64,000 nt of DNA from Morinoia aosen (lineage: Eukaryota > Arthropoda > Malacostraca > Amphipoda > Talitridae). Shown piece by piece: positions 1 through 10,600 of this stretch. The stretch is from the NCBI GenBank assembly GCA_030386875.1, contig CM059579.1:18882484-18946483 (forward strand). The letters run 5' to 3'. The notes beneath the pieces were generated by a model. That model made no database searches and had not been told where the DNA came from. It was given only the letters and a program-made list of their open reading frames with translations. The translations under genes and the position numbers were made by a program. Numbering within the stretch: position 1 is the first letter of the stretch; each line of letters starts with the position of its first letter.

Positions 1-3000
1 AGGTTGTTCCAAGGGTTCAGGGATGGTGTTCGAGCAGGTAATAACTTGGTCCTGGTGTCGACGAACGACCTCTCCCCCCTTCAGTTGGCACTTGTAGGAT
101 ACCGGGCCTGTTTTCTCAATGGTGGTAGCAGGGGTCCATTTTGGGGAACCCGGCGTGTATTGACGGACCATCACAGGAGACTCCGGCGGAATATCAACCG
201 CGCGAGACCCTGGGTGGTATCTTTTCTGAGCGTCCTGGCATTGAGCAACTTTGGACGCGATTGCTTCTGACGGCCAAAGCAGATCAAGACGAGAGCGAAC
301 TTTTCTGCCTAACATCAGTTCGGCGGGCGTAACACCTGTTGTCGTGTGGGGTGTCAGCCGATAGTTGAACAGAAACCTGTCTAGTGCTAGGCGTAGGGGT
401 TCCGTTGACTTTCGTATATTCTTCTTGAAAGTTTGTACCATGCGCTCTGCCAGTCCATTAGTTGAAGGGTGGTATGGTGCGCTCGTAATATGTCGCATAC
501 CACATGCCTTCACAAATTCTTGGAACTCGGCCGATGTGAAACACGTTGCATTGTCAGAAACAATTGTTACTGGAAATCCAAATGTCGCAAAAGTGTGTTT
601 CAGGCACGAGATCGTTTCGCTAGAGGTTGTAGTAGATGTGGGAAAAATTTCAACCCACTTAGAGTGTGCATCCACGATCACTAGATAGTATTTTCCATCC
701 ATTGGGCCCGCGTAGTCAATGTGTATGCGATGCCAAGGCTTCGCAGGCCATTCCCACGGATGGAGTTCAGCTTTCGTTGGTGCAGCTCGAGTGCTCAGGC
801 ACTCGCTGCATGACTTAGTCGTTTCTTCTAGATCTTTGTCCAGCAGCGGCCACCATACATAGCTGCGAGCTAACTCCTTCATCCTGGATGATCCAGCTTG
901 GCCAGAGTGCAGTTCGTCCACAATGGCTTGTCTGAGAGCTTGGGGTACAATAATTCTTGCTCCCCAGAGCACACAGCCATTTTGTGTGGACAATTCGTCT
1001 CGCCTCCTAGTATACGGAGCGAGATCGGGGTCACCAATTACCGTCGAAGGCCAGCCTACTTGGCAGTATTTGTACACCTTTGAAAGTACTGGGTCCCTTA
1101 GGGTGCCGTCGCGGATGTGGGTGCTGGTGACTGGAGCTGACTCGAGGAAATTCACTAAGGACGTCCATTCCGCAGGAATAGGTGTGGCTTCCTCGGGAGT
1201 TGTCAAAGGTAGACGACTGAGAGCATCAGCTGTGCCCAACAGCACGCCGGACCGGTGACGCAAGGTGAACTTGTAGGACTGCAGTAGTAAAGCCCACCTT
1301 TGAATGCGCCCGGATGCCATCGGAGGAATGCTTCTACCCGGATCAAATAGTCCTAACAAAGGTTTGTGGTCCGTAACCACAGTGAAATCCTGTCCCCACA
1401 GGTAGCAATGAAATTTTCGAAGTGCGAACACCATAGCTAGGGCTTCTTTCTCAGTTTGAGAGTAGTTGCGTTCTGTTGCTGTTAGAGTTCGGGAGGCAAA
1501 ATAGGCGGGGCGTTCAATCCCATCAATAAGGTGACACAGCACCGCTCCCACACCATACGCACTACTGTCAGCCACTACCACTATGGGTTTCTGAGGGTCA
1601 AAGTGGACTAGAGTCTGAGAGTCCAGGAGGGCTTGTTTAGATTTCTGGAAGGCTCTCTCCTGACTTGCATCCCATTTCCAAGGGGTTTTGTCTCTCAGTA
1701 AGGTATTTAGGGGCTCCAGCATAGTTGCAGATGATTTTAGAAATTTCCTATAGAAATTTAGCAGCCCAAGGTAGGCTCTCAGTTGAGTTACATTAGTAGG
1801 AGCTGGTGCATTCTGGATTGCTGCTACCTTCTCTGCAGTGGGGTGCAACCCATCCTTGTCAATTTGGTATCCAAAGTAGGATACCTGTGGCACTCCAATT
1901 TGGCATTTATCCATTTTCAGTTTTAGTCCTGCCTCCTGTAGTTTAGATAAGACTTGATAGAGACGCTTGTTGTGCTCTTGCTCATTAGTGGCACTCACCA
2001 GGACGTCATCCAGGTAGCAGAACACTCCTGGGAGGCCCTGCAATAGTCCTTCCATGGCACGCTGGAAGATTCCAGGTGCGGACGCAATTCCAAAACTGAG
2101 ACGGTTGTAGGCAAATAAACCTCTGTGGGTGTTTATTACCGTGAGTTCCTTGGAGTCTTCATCCAAGGGTAGTTGGGCGTATGCCTGAGACATATCTAGC
2201 TTGGAGTATATAATTCCTCCTGCTAACCCGCTGAATAGATCTTCCACTCTGGGTATAGGGTAGGTATCAAGCCTAGTGGCTCTGTTGACTGTTAATTTGT
2301 AGTCCCCACAGATGCGGATGCTTTGATCAGCCTTGAGCACAGGGACGATCGCCGCTGCCCATCTCGAGTATTGTACAGGGGTGAGGATATCTTCCTGCAC
2401 CAGTCTATCAAGTTCTGCCTCCACCTTAGGTCTCAGTGTGTAAGGCACGTTCCTGGCCTTACAAAACTTTGGTGGTACAGCTGGATCCACTTCTATTTTG
2501 AAATTCCTTCCCTTAAAGCAACCTAGACCTGGTTGAAAAAGGTCAGGGAATTTATTTGCTAACTCTTCAGGGCAGGTAGTCAATTTGTTGACATTATTTG
2601 ATACTATAGTTAGCCCAAGGGAATCAATCAGGTCCCTACCCAGCAAAGCTGGCCCCTCCCTGTCTACAATCACAATAGTTGCTAGTTGAGGAACCATATT
2701 ACCAGATTCACGCTGGATGTTAGCTCTAATCTCTCCGCAAACTACTAGCTCCGCTCCCCCATAAGTCCTAAGCTTAACATCAGAAAGTCTCAGCTCGGGT
2801 CTGGACTTGGCTGGTATTTTAGAGTAGGTGGCCATTGAAAGGATAGACCTGGCAGCACCTGTATCTACCTCCATCTCTAATGGCACACCATTTAGTAACA
2901 ATTTTATTTTGATTGGGGGTTTCATTTCCTCGGCTATTGAGAAAATCTCTCCATAACAGCCTAGATTAGCAACTGGATAGTCTGCACAGGCTGCATTGTT

Positions 3001-3825
3001 AGTTCTATTAGGGTTAGGGTGGTGTTCCCTCCCCCTTTTCTCATGCATAGCATGCACAAAATTATTTTTGTTGTCTTTAGCAGGATTTTGCTTTTTCAAT
3101 TTAAAGCAACACTTCTTAAGATGGCCTTTTTGGCCACAACCATGACAAACACTGTCTTTATAGGGGCAATCTCTACGCCAGTGCAGATTACCACAGCCGC
3201 TGCATGCTGATTTGGGGCTAGCTTCAGCCTGAGTTTTGCCCTGAGGCTTAATAGCAGTTTGCTTTACTCTATGCTGGCCCACATTTAGTATGGAATTAGG
3301 TTGCCTTAACACAACCGTCTCCCTCAGTTGGGTTTCTTTGGCAGTTGCCAGATCCACGGCTTTTTTCCATGTGAGGTCATTTTCATTGAGCAAACAATTT
3401 TGAACATCATTACTGGCCACACCCAGTATTAACCTATCTAGCAGAGTTTCTTCCAGAACTTCCTGTTTGAAATTACAGGTGTCTGAAAGGGCCTTTAAGC
3501 TAGCCACAAAATCAGCAATGCTCTCCCCTTGTTTCTGGTTCCGCTTATGGAACCTAAACCTTTCAAAGATCTGGTTGCGTGTCGGCTTAAAATGCCGTCT
3601 TAACGCTTCCATGATCTCCTCATAGGTAGCATCTAAAAGTCTTTTAGGTGATAGTAGGTCTTTGGTCAACCTAACAATTTTAGGACCCACCAGAGCAATA
3701 AATGTTTTAGCTTTATTTGAATCTTCCACTTTATTAATACTAAGGAAGCAGTTTAGCCTGACTTCATATTCTGGGAATTCTTCCTCTAAAGGATTGAATT
3801 CTCCCACTGAGCCTAGCATTGGCAT
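1..3825 (-). CDS. Element A gag-pol polyprotein (Ty3/gypsy, mag / K02A2.6-like), partial at the window edge
   Basis: Read on the minus strand from ATG at 3825, the frame stays open for 1,275 codons and leaves the window at position 1. It is one fused Gag-Pol frame with no frameshift. Seen in order: a Gag domain rich in charged helices; two CCHC knuckles (CSGCGN..H..C and CHGCGQKGH, about residues 206-235); protease VDTGA (about 320); RT with YLDD (about 603); RNase H VADSSAYG (about 753); integrase HHCC finger (about 975-1018); and a core with D in HIDYAG (about 1037), D in SDNAT (about 1094) and E in NGLAERM, exactly 35 residues after the second Asp (DD35E). All catalytic residues are present, so this may be a recently active retrotransposon. 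Family knowledge: single-frame Gag-Pol with this Gag is typical of arthropod mag-like copies annotated K02A2.6-like. Its 5' LTR has been separated from it by element B. Confidence 0.93.
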   Translation of the reverse strand, partial: MPMLGSVGEFNPLEEEFPEYEVRLNCFLSINKVEDSNKAKTFIALVGPKIVRLTKDLLSPKRLLDATYEEIMEALRRHFKPTRNQIFERFRFHKRNQKQGESIADFVASLKALSDTCNFKQEVLEETLLDRLILGVASNDVQNCLLNENDLTWKKAVDLATAKETQLRETVVLRQPNSILNVGQHRVKQTAIKPQGKTQAEASPKSACSGCGNLHWRRDCPYKDSVCHGCGQKGHLKKCCFKLKKQNPAKDNKNNFVHAMHEKRGREHHPNPNRTNNAACADYPVANLGCYGEIFSIAEEMKPPIKIKLLLNGVPLEMEVDTGAARSILSMATYSKIPAKSRPELRLSDVKLRTYGGAELVVCGEIRANIQRESGNMVPQLATIVIVDREGPALLGRDLIDSLGLTIVSNNVNKLTTCPEELANKFPDLFQPGLGCFKGRNFKIEVDPAVPPKFCKARNVPYTLRPKVEAELDRLVQEDILTPVQYSRWAAAIVPVLKADQSIRICGDYKLTVNRATRLDTYPIPRVEDLFSGLAGGIIYSKLDMSQAYAQLPLDEDSKELTVINTHRGLFAYNRLSFGIASAPGIFQRAMEGLLQGLPGVFCYLDDVLVSATNEQEHNKRLYQVLSKLQEAGLKLKMDKCQIGVPQVSYFGYQIDKDGLHPTAEKVAAIQNAPAPTNVTQLRAYLGLLNFYRKFLKSSATMLEPLNTLLRDKTPWKWDASQERAFQKSKQALLDSQTLVHFDPQKPIVVVADSSAYGVGAVLCHLIDGIERPAYFASRTLTATERNYSQTEKEALAMVFALRKFHCYLWGQDFTVVTDHKPLLGLFDPGRSIPPMASGRIQRWALLLQSYKFTLRHRSGVLLGTADALSRLPLTTPEEATPIPAEWTSLVNFLESAPVTSTHIRDGTLRDPVLSKVYKYCQVGWPSTVIGDPDLAPYTRRRDELSTQNGCVLWGARIIVPQALRQAIVDELHSGQAGSSRMKELARSYVWWPLLDKDLEETTKSCSECLSTRAAPTKAELHPWEWPAKPWHRIHIDYAGPMDGKYYLVIVDAHSKWVEIFPTSTTTSSETISCLKHTFATFGFPVTIVSDNATCFTSAEFQEFVKACGMRHITSAPYHPSTNGLAERMVQTFKKNIRKSTEPLRLALDRFLFNYRLTPHTTTGVTPAELMLGRKVRSRLDLLWPSEAIASKVAQCQDAQKRYHPGSRAVDIPPESPVMVRQYTPGSPKWTPATTIEKTGPVSYKCQLKGGEVVRRHQDQVITCSNTIPEPLEQP

Positions 3826-4056
3826 TTTTACCCAGCTTTACAGCTAATTATCAGATATCTACCTGAAATAGTAGTAGCAACAATATCAGTTGCAAGAGTA
3901 GCCAATTCAAGAGGCTGTAATAATACACCTTGTTAAAAAAAAAATCAGAAATTTACAGCATCAATACTCTAGTCACTGAATAATAATATAAATTCTGAGT
4001 TCCTTCATTAGTCTAGCCTCTCCCAATAGTTCTACAAAAAATAATCCTCGTCGCCA
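3826..4056 (-). promoter_or_regulatory. Element A 5' leader and primer-binding site
   Basis: This is 231 bp between A's gag ATG and the point where element B inserted. On the minus strand the outer end reads TGGCGACGAGG (4046-4056), which fits a primer-binding site next to a 5' LTR and resembles the TTGACGACGAGG at the same place in element C. The last four bases, GCCA on the plus strand, are the target-site duplication of B. The rest is AT-rich with no ORF. Confidence 0.6.
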
Positions 4057-4369
4057 TGTGCGCCGCCGCCTATAAATAGAATCGGCGAGAGATATCGTCG
4101 TTCATTTGAGGTGGCCTGCCGTAGAGGTCGCAGTACAAACAGAAGCGTCGCTGTTCAGTAACGGAAGCTCGGCTGTCGAGAGAGCATCTGTAGAGATCAC
4201 CGATGCGCTGCAGAAGTAACGAGATTACCTTCCGATCTAAAGATTCTCTACCAATTACGAAGCCTGTGTCAACTTTGAAGTAAATAAAGGATACCACGCT
4301 ACTGCATCTGATTCACTCCCGAACCTCATTCGCGTTTGGTTACGACCTAATACTGAAAGGGTCGGAACA
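4057..4369 (+). repeat. 5' LTR of element B
   Basis: Runs TGTGCGCC to GTCGGAACA, 313 bp. It holds TATAAATA at 4071 and an insect-type initiator TCATTT with its A at 4104, 33 bp downstream. AATAAA is at 4283-4288. It differs from the 3' LTR at about 4114 (c/t) and 4141 (g/a). Confidence 0.93.
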
Positions 4370-4390
4370 TATTTGGTGCCCGTGTATGGG
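4370..4390 (+). promoter_or_regulatory. Putative primer-binding site of element B
   Basis: Directly after the 5' LTR comes TATTTGGTGCCCGTG. TGGTGCCCGTG starts four bases inside and looks like a complement of a tRNA 3' end (TGG matches CCA). I cannot assign the tRNA with certainty. Confidence 0.45.
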
Positions 4391-5068
4391 GATGCCCATT
4401 GAAGAAGAAAGATATCAAGAATTGATCTTCAGTTCTGCTGATCCGTGATTTTAAATGTGAGGAGTGTCACCCTGTTTGGAGTAACGTAACGTCGCACAGT
4501 CATCACATTACTTCAGAGCATCGAGAAAAGGAAGAAAGACGTCAGCGCAAAAAATCGAAGTGCTTTCCAAGAAACTCTTCGAGAAAGAAACACTTCGAGG
4601 GAGAAAAAAAATCGAAAATCTACAAAATGGGCTACTCAAAGGAGAAGATGATGTGAGGGGTCCAGATCAACAACCTGATCTGTCGACGAGATCTACGCAT
4701 CTACGCACCGTCATCTGCAACGAGAAGAACTACGAGATCTACGCATCGCCAAAATATTAAGTTAAGTGTACGCCGATAATGTTGCTTGCAAATTAAAAAT
4801 AAGCATGCACTCAAATTAATGATTATACATCATCATTATAAAGTTAATGAGTAGGAAGTTAAGCAGGAGGCATTGCAAGCGCAGGCTGATTCCGGGTAGC
4901 GGCGAGAGCGAGCAGCCTAGGCATTGCGAAAGCGCAGTAAGCAAGCTGATTCTCGGGAGTGAGAGAGCGAGCGTCTACGCGGAAAACGTGTGCGGAGAGG
5001 TAGTCCATTGTTCTCCATAACAATTGAAGGAAGTTGTTGCTATTGTTCTCGGCCATTGTTCTCCGGCA

Positions 5069-5106
5069 TATAAGAGTAAGCTGGAGCGGCTTGCTCTGTT
5101 CAGTTT
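5069..5106 (+). promoter_or_regulatory. Second TATA-initiator module in the leader of element B
   Basis: TATAAG at 5069 is followed by TCAGTT with its A at 5102. The 33-bp spacing is the same as between TATAAATA and TCATTT in the LTR. It lies about 250 bp upstream of the gag ATG. Both initiators fit the arthropod consensus TCAKTY. Promoter function is inferred. Confidence 0.4.
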
Positions 5107-5189
5107 GCTGCCAACCTTCAAGCTGTTTGACTTTTTGACTTTATCTGCTGAATTAACCTTAGCCTGGTTTAAGTCCACTGAAAATGTGA

Positions 5190-5305
5190 GTTAAGATTTT
5201 ATTGTATGTAGAATATTATCATTTGCACGTAGAAAATTTTATTGTATGTAGAATATTATCATTTGCATGTAGAAAATTTTATTGTGTGTAGAACATTTTT
5301 CTTTT
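5190..5305 (+). repeat. Short tandem repeat in the leader of element B
   Basis: About two and a half copies of a roughly 42-bp unit containing ATTGTATGTAGAATATTATC and ATTTGCAYGTAGAAAA. The copies are nearly identical. It lies between the second promoter-like module and gag. Confidence 0.8.
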
Positions 5306-5348
5306 AATGGAAATTGGAGGTTTATGAATATAGGATTATTTTGTGCTT

Positions 5349-6812
5349 ATGTCAGGCAGTGACTCTGACGAATACGAGTATATAAGATCCGTTCCGTACC
5401 TGACTAGCTTTGGTAGGTTATCCGTCCCTGTTTTCAGATTATCAATTCCTCAAATACCTAGCACGATGGCGACCACTGTTACCCCTGTTATCAGCGCAGC
5501 CGTTACAACAGTTAGCTCTGTAACTAGTACGGTTACCGCTGTGACGACTTCTATTGTCAGTCCGATACCTAGTGTTGTAATTGCTGGGCAGGATCTACCG
5601 CAGTACAGAGGTAGAAAACGTAGGAATGACCCGGACTTCATAGAAAACAAATCACTAGAAACGCATATAAAAAATGTGAGAGCGTATTTCAATATGCTGT
5701 CAGACAACTCAGAGGAAGCTAAACTAAACTTATTGTTGCGAACTGCAGACAAGCGGGTAGGCGACTTCAATACGGTCGTAGCCTCCATAATCAGTGAAGG
5801 TTACGAATTAACTTTCGAAGAAGTCGTGCACCTGTTAGAAAATATCTACGTATCAAAAGGTGAAAGATCTTTGCACGCGGTCGCCTGTGATCTAAATAAC
5901 GTACGACTGAAAAGAAACGATGCATTAGCTAGCCAGTTTGTGGCTATCCTATCCAAAATCCGTAAATTTACCCACAGAATAATGACCAGCCCGGAGTGTT
6001 CGAACAGAGCCCATCCCTATGTAGTAAATTGTCCCGATCCTGTTGCCCTCGATAAGTATGTCGAGAATACTTTAGTTGTTGCGTTAGCTATGGCCATCAT
6101 CAACCCTCTAGTGACGGAAGATTTTTCAAAAAGACTATTCAATAAACCCTTCAAATCGTCGGAAGAGCTCCTTCAGAGACTCGTGACTGTAATTAGGAAT
6201 TTTCCCGAGGATAAGCAAATATTAGCGACTCGATCTGAGAGATCTATGGAAATCTATTGTGCTGAGGATGATCATTCGTCCGAATCAAACTTCGAAGCTG
6301 CCTGTGATGAGGCCGAAGTGCATACAATGACAAGAGGCGAATTTCAAGGTAGAGGTAGGACGCGTAGGCCCTACTGGAGACCAAGTTTCCCGAGACCAAC
6401 TTTTCGTGCTAGACCTCACGTAAAATCTTTCTTTGGAGATCGTGAATTGGGGACTCTAGAAGTCCAAGCATTAGAGACAGCTGAAGCGAAGCGTTGCTCG
6501 AAGTGTTACAATCATGAGTGTGTCTGTCAAGGACAAGGCGAGTCGGCAACCACAGTGGCTAGGAAACCGACTGATTGGTACAAACCAGGTTCATCTCAGA
6601 CAGCCACCGAGCATTCACTGCGTGATGTAGCTTGTTTTCGTTGTAATAAGTTAGGACACTACGCAAGAGATTGTAGGTCCAGAAGAGACTATTTAAACAG
6701 ACCAGGCAGACCGAATCGTGTCCGTGCGCGAGGACAGTATAAAACTCGTATGTCAGAAAAAGGCCAGGTAGAAACTTACCAAACTAACAGTGACAATGAT
6801 TTTTTAGCGTAA
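5349..6812 (+). CDS. Element B Gag polyprotein
   Basis: An intact 487-codon frame from ATG 5349. The frame is open upstream to a GTG at 5343, which I reject as a start; ATG 5463 is an alternative. The first 75 residues include a Thr/Val/Ser-rich stretch. The middle is a charged helical region as in retrotransposon capsids, followed by an Arg-rich basic segment near residues 330-360. A cysteine-rich stretch (CSKCYNHECVC) is followed by one classical CCHC knuckle, CFRCNKLGHYARDC. The role would be to form the particle that packages RNA. The frame ends ...FLA-TAA with a slippery site over the last codons. Retention of an undamaged gag while pol is gone suggests selection on, or recent replication of, a gag-only form. 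Confidence 0.9.
   Translation: MSGSDSDEYEYIRSVPYLTSFGRLSVPVFRLSIPQIPSTMATTVTPVISAAVTTVSSVTSTVTAVTTSIVSPIPSVVIAGQDLPQYRGRKRRNDPDFIENKSLETHIKNVRAYFNMLSDNSEEAKLNLLLRTADKRVGDFNTVVASIISEGYELTFEEVVHLLENIYVSKGERSLHAVACDLNNVRLKRNDALASQFVAILSKIRKFTHRIMTSPECSNRAHPYVVNCPDPVALDKYVENTLVVALAMAIINPLVTEDFSKRLFNKPFKSSEELLQRLVTVIRNFPEDKQILATRSERSMEIYCAEDDHSSESNFEAACDEAEVHTMTRGEFQGRGRTRRPYWRPSFPRPTFRARPHVKSFFGDRELGTLEVQALETAEAKRCSKCYNHECVCQGQGESATTVARKPTDWYKPGSSQTATEHSLRDVACFRCNKLGHYARDCRSRRDYLNRPGRPNRVRARGQYKTRMSEKGQVETYQTNSDNDFLA
6800..6806 (+). promoter_or_regulatory. Programmed -1 frameshift site (T TTT TTA) at the end of B gag
   Basis: The heptamer T TTT TTA sits in the correct register: gag codons TTT TTA preceded by T, two codons before the gag stop TAA at 6810. 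It fits the X XXY YYZ rule for -1 slippage. The -1 frame then stays open for about 66 codons to TGA at 7004-7006. The same heptamer lies at the same place in element C. Confidence 0.75.
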
Positions 6813-7006
6813 ACAGCAGAGACGATTTCATTTCCGATAGAAATAACGTCAATGGTAAAAATGAAACTACAATAACTAAGTACGACTCTACGGCGACAAA
6901 TCCCTGTGAACCCGAGGAGAATTCTGGTGCTGAAGATTCCCTCGTTAAAAATGTCGAGAGAGTTGATGTGTTAAACATGTCTGAAGTATTTAATAGAGAA
7001 TACTGA
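6807..7006 (+). CDS. Short -1 frame extension of B Gag (start of former pol)
   Basis: After slippage the frame reads through VNSRDDFISD and about 55 more residues, rich in Asn, Glu and Asp, ending with TGA at 7004. No protease active site appears before the stop. It has no start codon of its own and would only be made as a Gag fusion. Downstream pol must have been lost by deletion, because the next ORF is in another frame. Confidence 0.5.
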
Positions 7007-7013
7007 GTGTTTC

Positions 7014-7694
7014 ATGGCAGACACGATTACGTCCAGAGCTAAGAAAAAAGTCCTAAATAAGCTAAGAGAGAAGAGGACGTGCATTGCTGAGAAAGCAAGT
7101 GAGGAAGTAAAAAGGGATGGTAAGAGAGAAAATCAGCCTGTTCGAGGCGCAGTTGCAGTTACCAATTCCCACACAAGGCCAAGGCCGTTAAGAGTGCATA
7201 CTCGACAAGTGGAGATTGCTCCCAATGTAATTTTGAAACATGTTGGACATGTTGGAAAGTGTAAAAATGGAGAATACATAATAAAGAAAGCAACTTTAAA
7301 AGAAGGCATTTGTGTCGCTGAAGCAATTGTGAGAGTTAACAATAGGAGAAAGATTCCGTTGTTGTTAATTAATAGCTCCGACAGAGCGATTGTTTTACCA
7401 GAGAATGCAATTATAAGTACTTTAGAAAAAGTGGAGAAGGATCATGTTGAATCCGAAGTTTACTTGTCAGATGTACAAGGAGAATTAAAAAGAGGATTGA
7501 GTACCTTTGTGCGGGCAACGAGTGTTGTTCAGGACAGTCATTTAGATGTCGAGAAGAAAGACACTAATAGTAAATCTGTCGGGATCACAGGAGTTGTCGA
7601 CAAAGGGTACGATTCTAATTCCAAAGAAATAGCCCGTGGTCGGCGGAAATTAAATAATGATGATATTCTGATGATACCTGATGTGCACGGATAG
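7014..7694 (+). CDS. Element B pol remnant ORF (protease-RT linker region)
   Basis: 226 codons from ATG 7014, with no stop despite the loss of the rest of pol. The N-terminal third is basic. The centre (roughly residues 60-145) has the pattern seen in Ty3/gypsy Pol between protease and RT: an ILKHVGHV segment, then GEYIIKKATLKEGICVAEAI, a strand with NRRKIPLLLINSSDRAIVLP, and a Gly-less turn leading to LEKVEKD. The C-terminus is polar and unrecognised. No DTG/DSG protease triad and no YxDD are seen. It may be a coding relic or an accessory protein; function unknown. Confidence 0.6.
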   Translation: MADTITSRAKKKVLNKLREKRTCIAEKASEEVKRDGKRENQPVRGAVAVTNSHTRPRPLRVHTRQVEIAPNVILKHVGHVGKCKNGEYIIKKATLKEGICVAEAIVRVNNRRKIPLLLINSSDRAIVLPENAIISTLEKVEKDHVESEVYLSDVQGELKRGLSTFVRATSVVQDSHLDVEKKDTNSKSVGITGVVDKGYDSNSKEIARGRRKLNNDDILMIPDVHG

Positions 7695-10600
7695 CACGGT
7701 TAAAGTAAGAATGAAGTATTTTTGAATACCGTAAATAATGCAGAGTGTCTGATGACAGACGTGGTTGCCCAGAGGAGGCGTAAAGAGTAATATTTGCTAC
7801 GGTAGAGAGAGCCTCGAAAATGGCGGTGCTGTGGGGCAGCGAATAACCCCGAGACAGAAATGCTGTGGGGTTATCTGGGAAAAGGCAAATTAGTACCAGG
7901 TAGTTCTATCAGCGAGGTCAAAGTATTGAAGTAGAAATGAATTCGCGCAGACAATTAAGTGAGTAAGCTTTAGAGAAGCGAATTTTTGTTTAGCATTGTA
8001 GATTGCGGTTGTCAATATGACTGGTGAATAGCCATGAATAGGATGTGTTTTGAAGAATTGACATATAATTGAATAGTGGAAACTAATTAAAAGTAAGAGC
8101 AAAATTTCATTTACCTCTTCGTTATTTTTTGAAGAGAGTGGCTGTTCTTAATTTTTTGAGGACGTTTATGATCTAGTGCCTAATACAGTCGTTTTTGCAA
8201 GCCTACCCGAATTTCATACTCAGTATAGTTTTATGTTGTGCAATTTGAAATTAATCAAACGCAAAAGAATGTAAAATTTATCGTCAAGTCTCCCAAAGTT
8301 TCTACGGGATAATTAACAACTGATTGAACGATTAAAATTTAGAGTATTTAACGTCAATATTGATTTTTGCATTGACAACTTTTTGTGTACGTACTGTAAA
8401 AGTATGTCCTTACGTGTTCAATCATTCTTTTTGTTGTATTTGCTTATGCTTCATGTTTAACCTCGTATATGCTTTAGTATTTAACCTTTTTGATTGAGGC
8501 ATTAACGTAACGCGATAAGTGAAACGTAAAGTACCCGTTCACAGTGTAACAGTTCAGCAAGTACAGTATAATAATACGTAATTTTCTTGTGCAAAAGCAG
8601 TACGTGATTATTGATTGTGATCTGTCGTTGCAAGAAACATTGATGACCTTGCAGAAATTTATATTTTTATTGTGCATCGAGGCTGAAAATGCCCCGGTTT
8701 TGCTCACGATAGAAACGGTTAATTAACAGTTTTTAGTTTCGAATTCCACATTTGCGAGATAAGATTACTGATGTATTTTGTTTAATGAGAAATTTGAATG
8801 TCTGTAACGAAGATTAAATGAAAATGCGAAATTCAGTCGTTTTTATTAGTTAGCATTTGTGTTACGGGAAAATTCTTGGATGGTAATGAGGAAGCTACTT
8901 TTTGTTTGTCATTAAAATTATTGATTTATTAAGGAAGTTTACCCGTCATTAACTAAATATATAGTAAGACTCGGTAATGGATCTCTGTGACACTAAAGGT
9001 GTTTCCCATTTTACTTTATTCAAGCATTGATGTACTAAATTCTGCGTTTTAGCCATGCTAATCTTCGTGTTTTCTCCAATTTCAGTTCGCACTGGTGCGA
9101 GCGGTAACACAACATCTGTAACACGGTAACATGGTACATGTACATGGCATCGCGTTGGTGTACGACAGCCTGGTGCCAGAGCGCTTGTCAACAAACATCG
9201 ATGGCCTTGGCGGCAGCAGAGCTTTGCACGCAGCAAAGAGACTACTGAAATTTACCTTCGCGCGCAGTCAAGAGATTACTGAAAGAGATTACCTTCGCGC
9301 GCAGTGATTTGAAGAGAGTAACTCACTTTAAAGGTTTAATGTGGTGTTAATACTTTATACTTTACCGTGGGCATAGTGTTGAAAACGTGGTTTAATAAGT
9401 TTAGTAACTTAAAATGTGGTAATTATACGTTCAGAGTAGTTCAAGAATTTTGGACTTTGTTCACATGTTATTACTATTGGATTAAGATAAATTGTATCAG
9501 TTTAGCGATTTTCCTTTTATTTTTGCAGAGTGCGAAACCGATTTTCATCTTCATATTTGATGTTCTAAACTAGTGTGTCTTGGATTTTGTTCCGTATTCT
9601 CTTATAACTTAATCCACGTGCTATACCATTATGTTACCGATAGAATTAAGTTTTACGAGTCTACGGCACTCTGTTTATTCTGATTGGTTGTTTTACTAAT
9701 GGTGAAAAAGTTCCGTTCTAATTTGTGCGATGTTTGGCTATAACACTAACTTCTATTTTTAAGTCTACGGTAACGCAGACGATATTTTGAATGTTTCTTT
9801 TTGGTGAAAACTTTAATGATGCTTTATTTAATATCAACTCAACTTTTCTGTATCATTTTTCATTACCTACGAGGCAATAGTTTTGATTCTTATAAAATTT
9901 TCCGAAATTGCCTTTGCCGAAGAACTCGTGTTTCGCTCGGTGTTAATCTTTCACCAGAGATGTAAGCGGATGTTTTTATATTTACTCATGAATTAATATT
10001 AAGTTGGTATTTCCACCCTTGTGTTTTACGTATTTCATTTAAACCATGTTCGCGAAAATGCTCGAATCGATGCAGTGTTCCGGTATATAATTATGATTTG
10101 TTTCATTTTGGTTTATCGATAACTCAATTTATGCGAATACTTGTTCATTTAAAATTTTAAAGGTATTGTGTATTTAATTTCATGCGTGTTATTATTATCC
10201 TTAACGAATGTATTGAATTATTTACATTTCATGGCGAGAATGATTTTTATTTGTCGAGGTATCTGCGTGCCCTATTTCTTATTTGTGTTTGATTAAAAAC
10301 TTTTTAGTTGTTGTTTCAACGATGCGATTTTCTTTCATTTTTACTGCGTTATCATTTCAACTGTTTAACACAAAAGTGCGTTCTATGAGTTTCTTTCTTA
10401 AGACTTTATGTATGTCTTGCGCTAGGAAATATTGTTTTGCGCAAACACCTTGTGACGAGATGTTGAGCTTAGGATGTTGTCATACTGTGTTGCGACATCA
10501 AAAGCTGTGTTCGTCAAGCCGTCAGCTAGAGTTGATAAACTGAGATGCAATCTTGGAAATGTCAACACTAGGGTGCGAGCGCGAAGCCGCGAGATCTGCG

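Noticed and set aside
365-1258. Plus-strand ORFs of 60-111 codons
   Set aside because: Shadows of the element A integrase and RNase H frame on the other strand.
4070-4297. 75-codon minus ORF, repeated at 11396-11623
   Set aside because: It is the antisense of the B LTR and exists twice only because LTRs are duplicated. No start context or motif.
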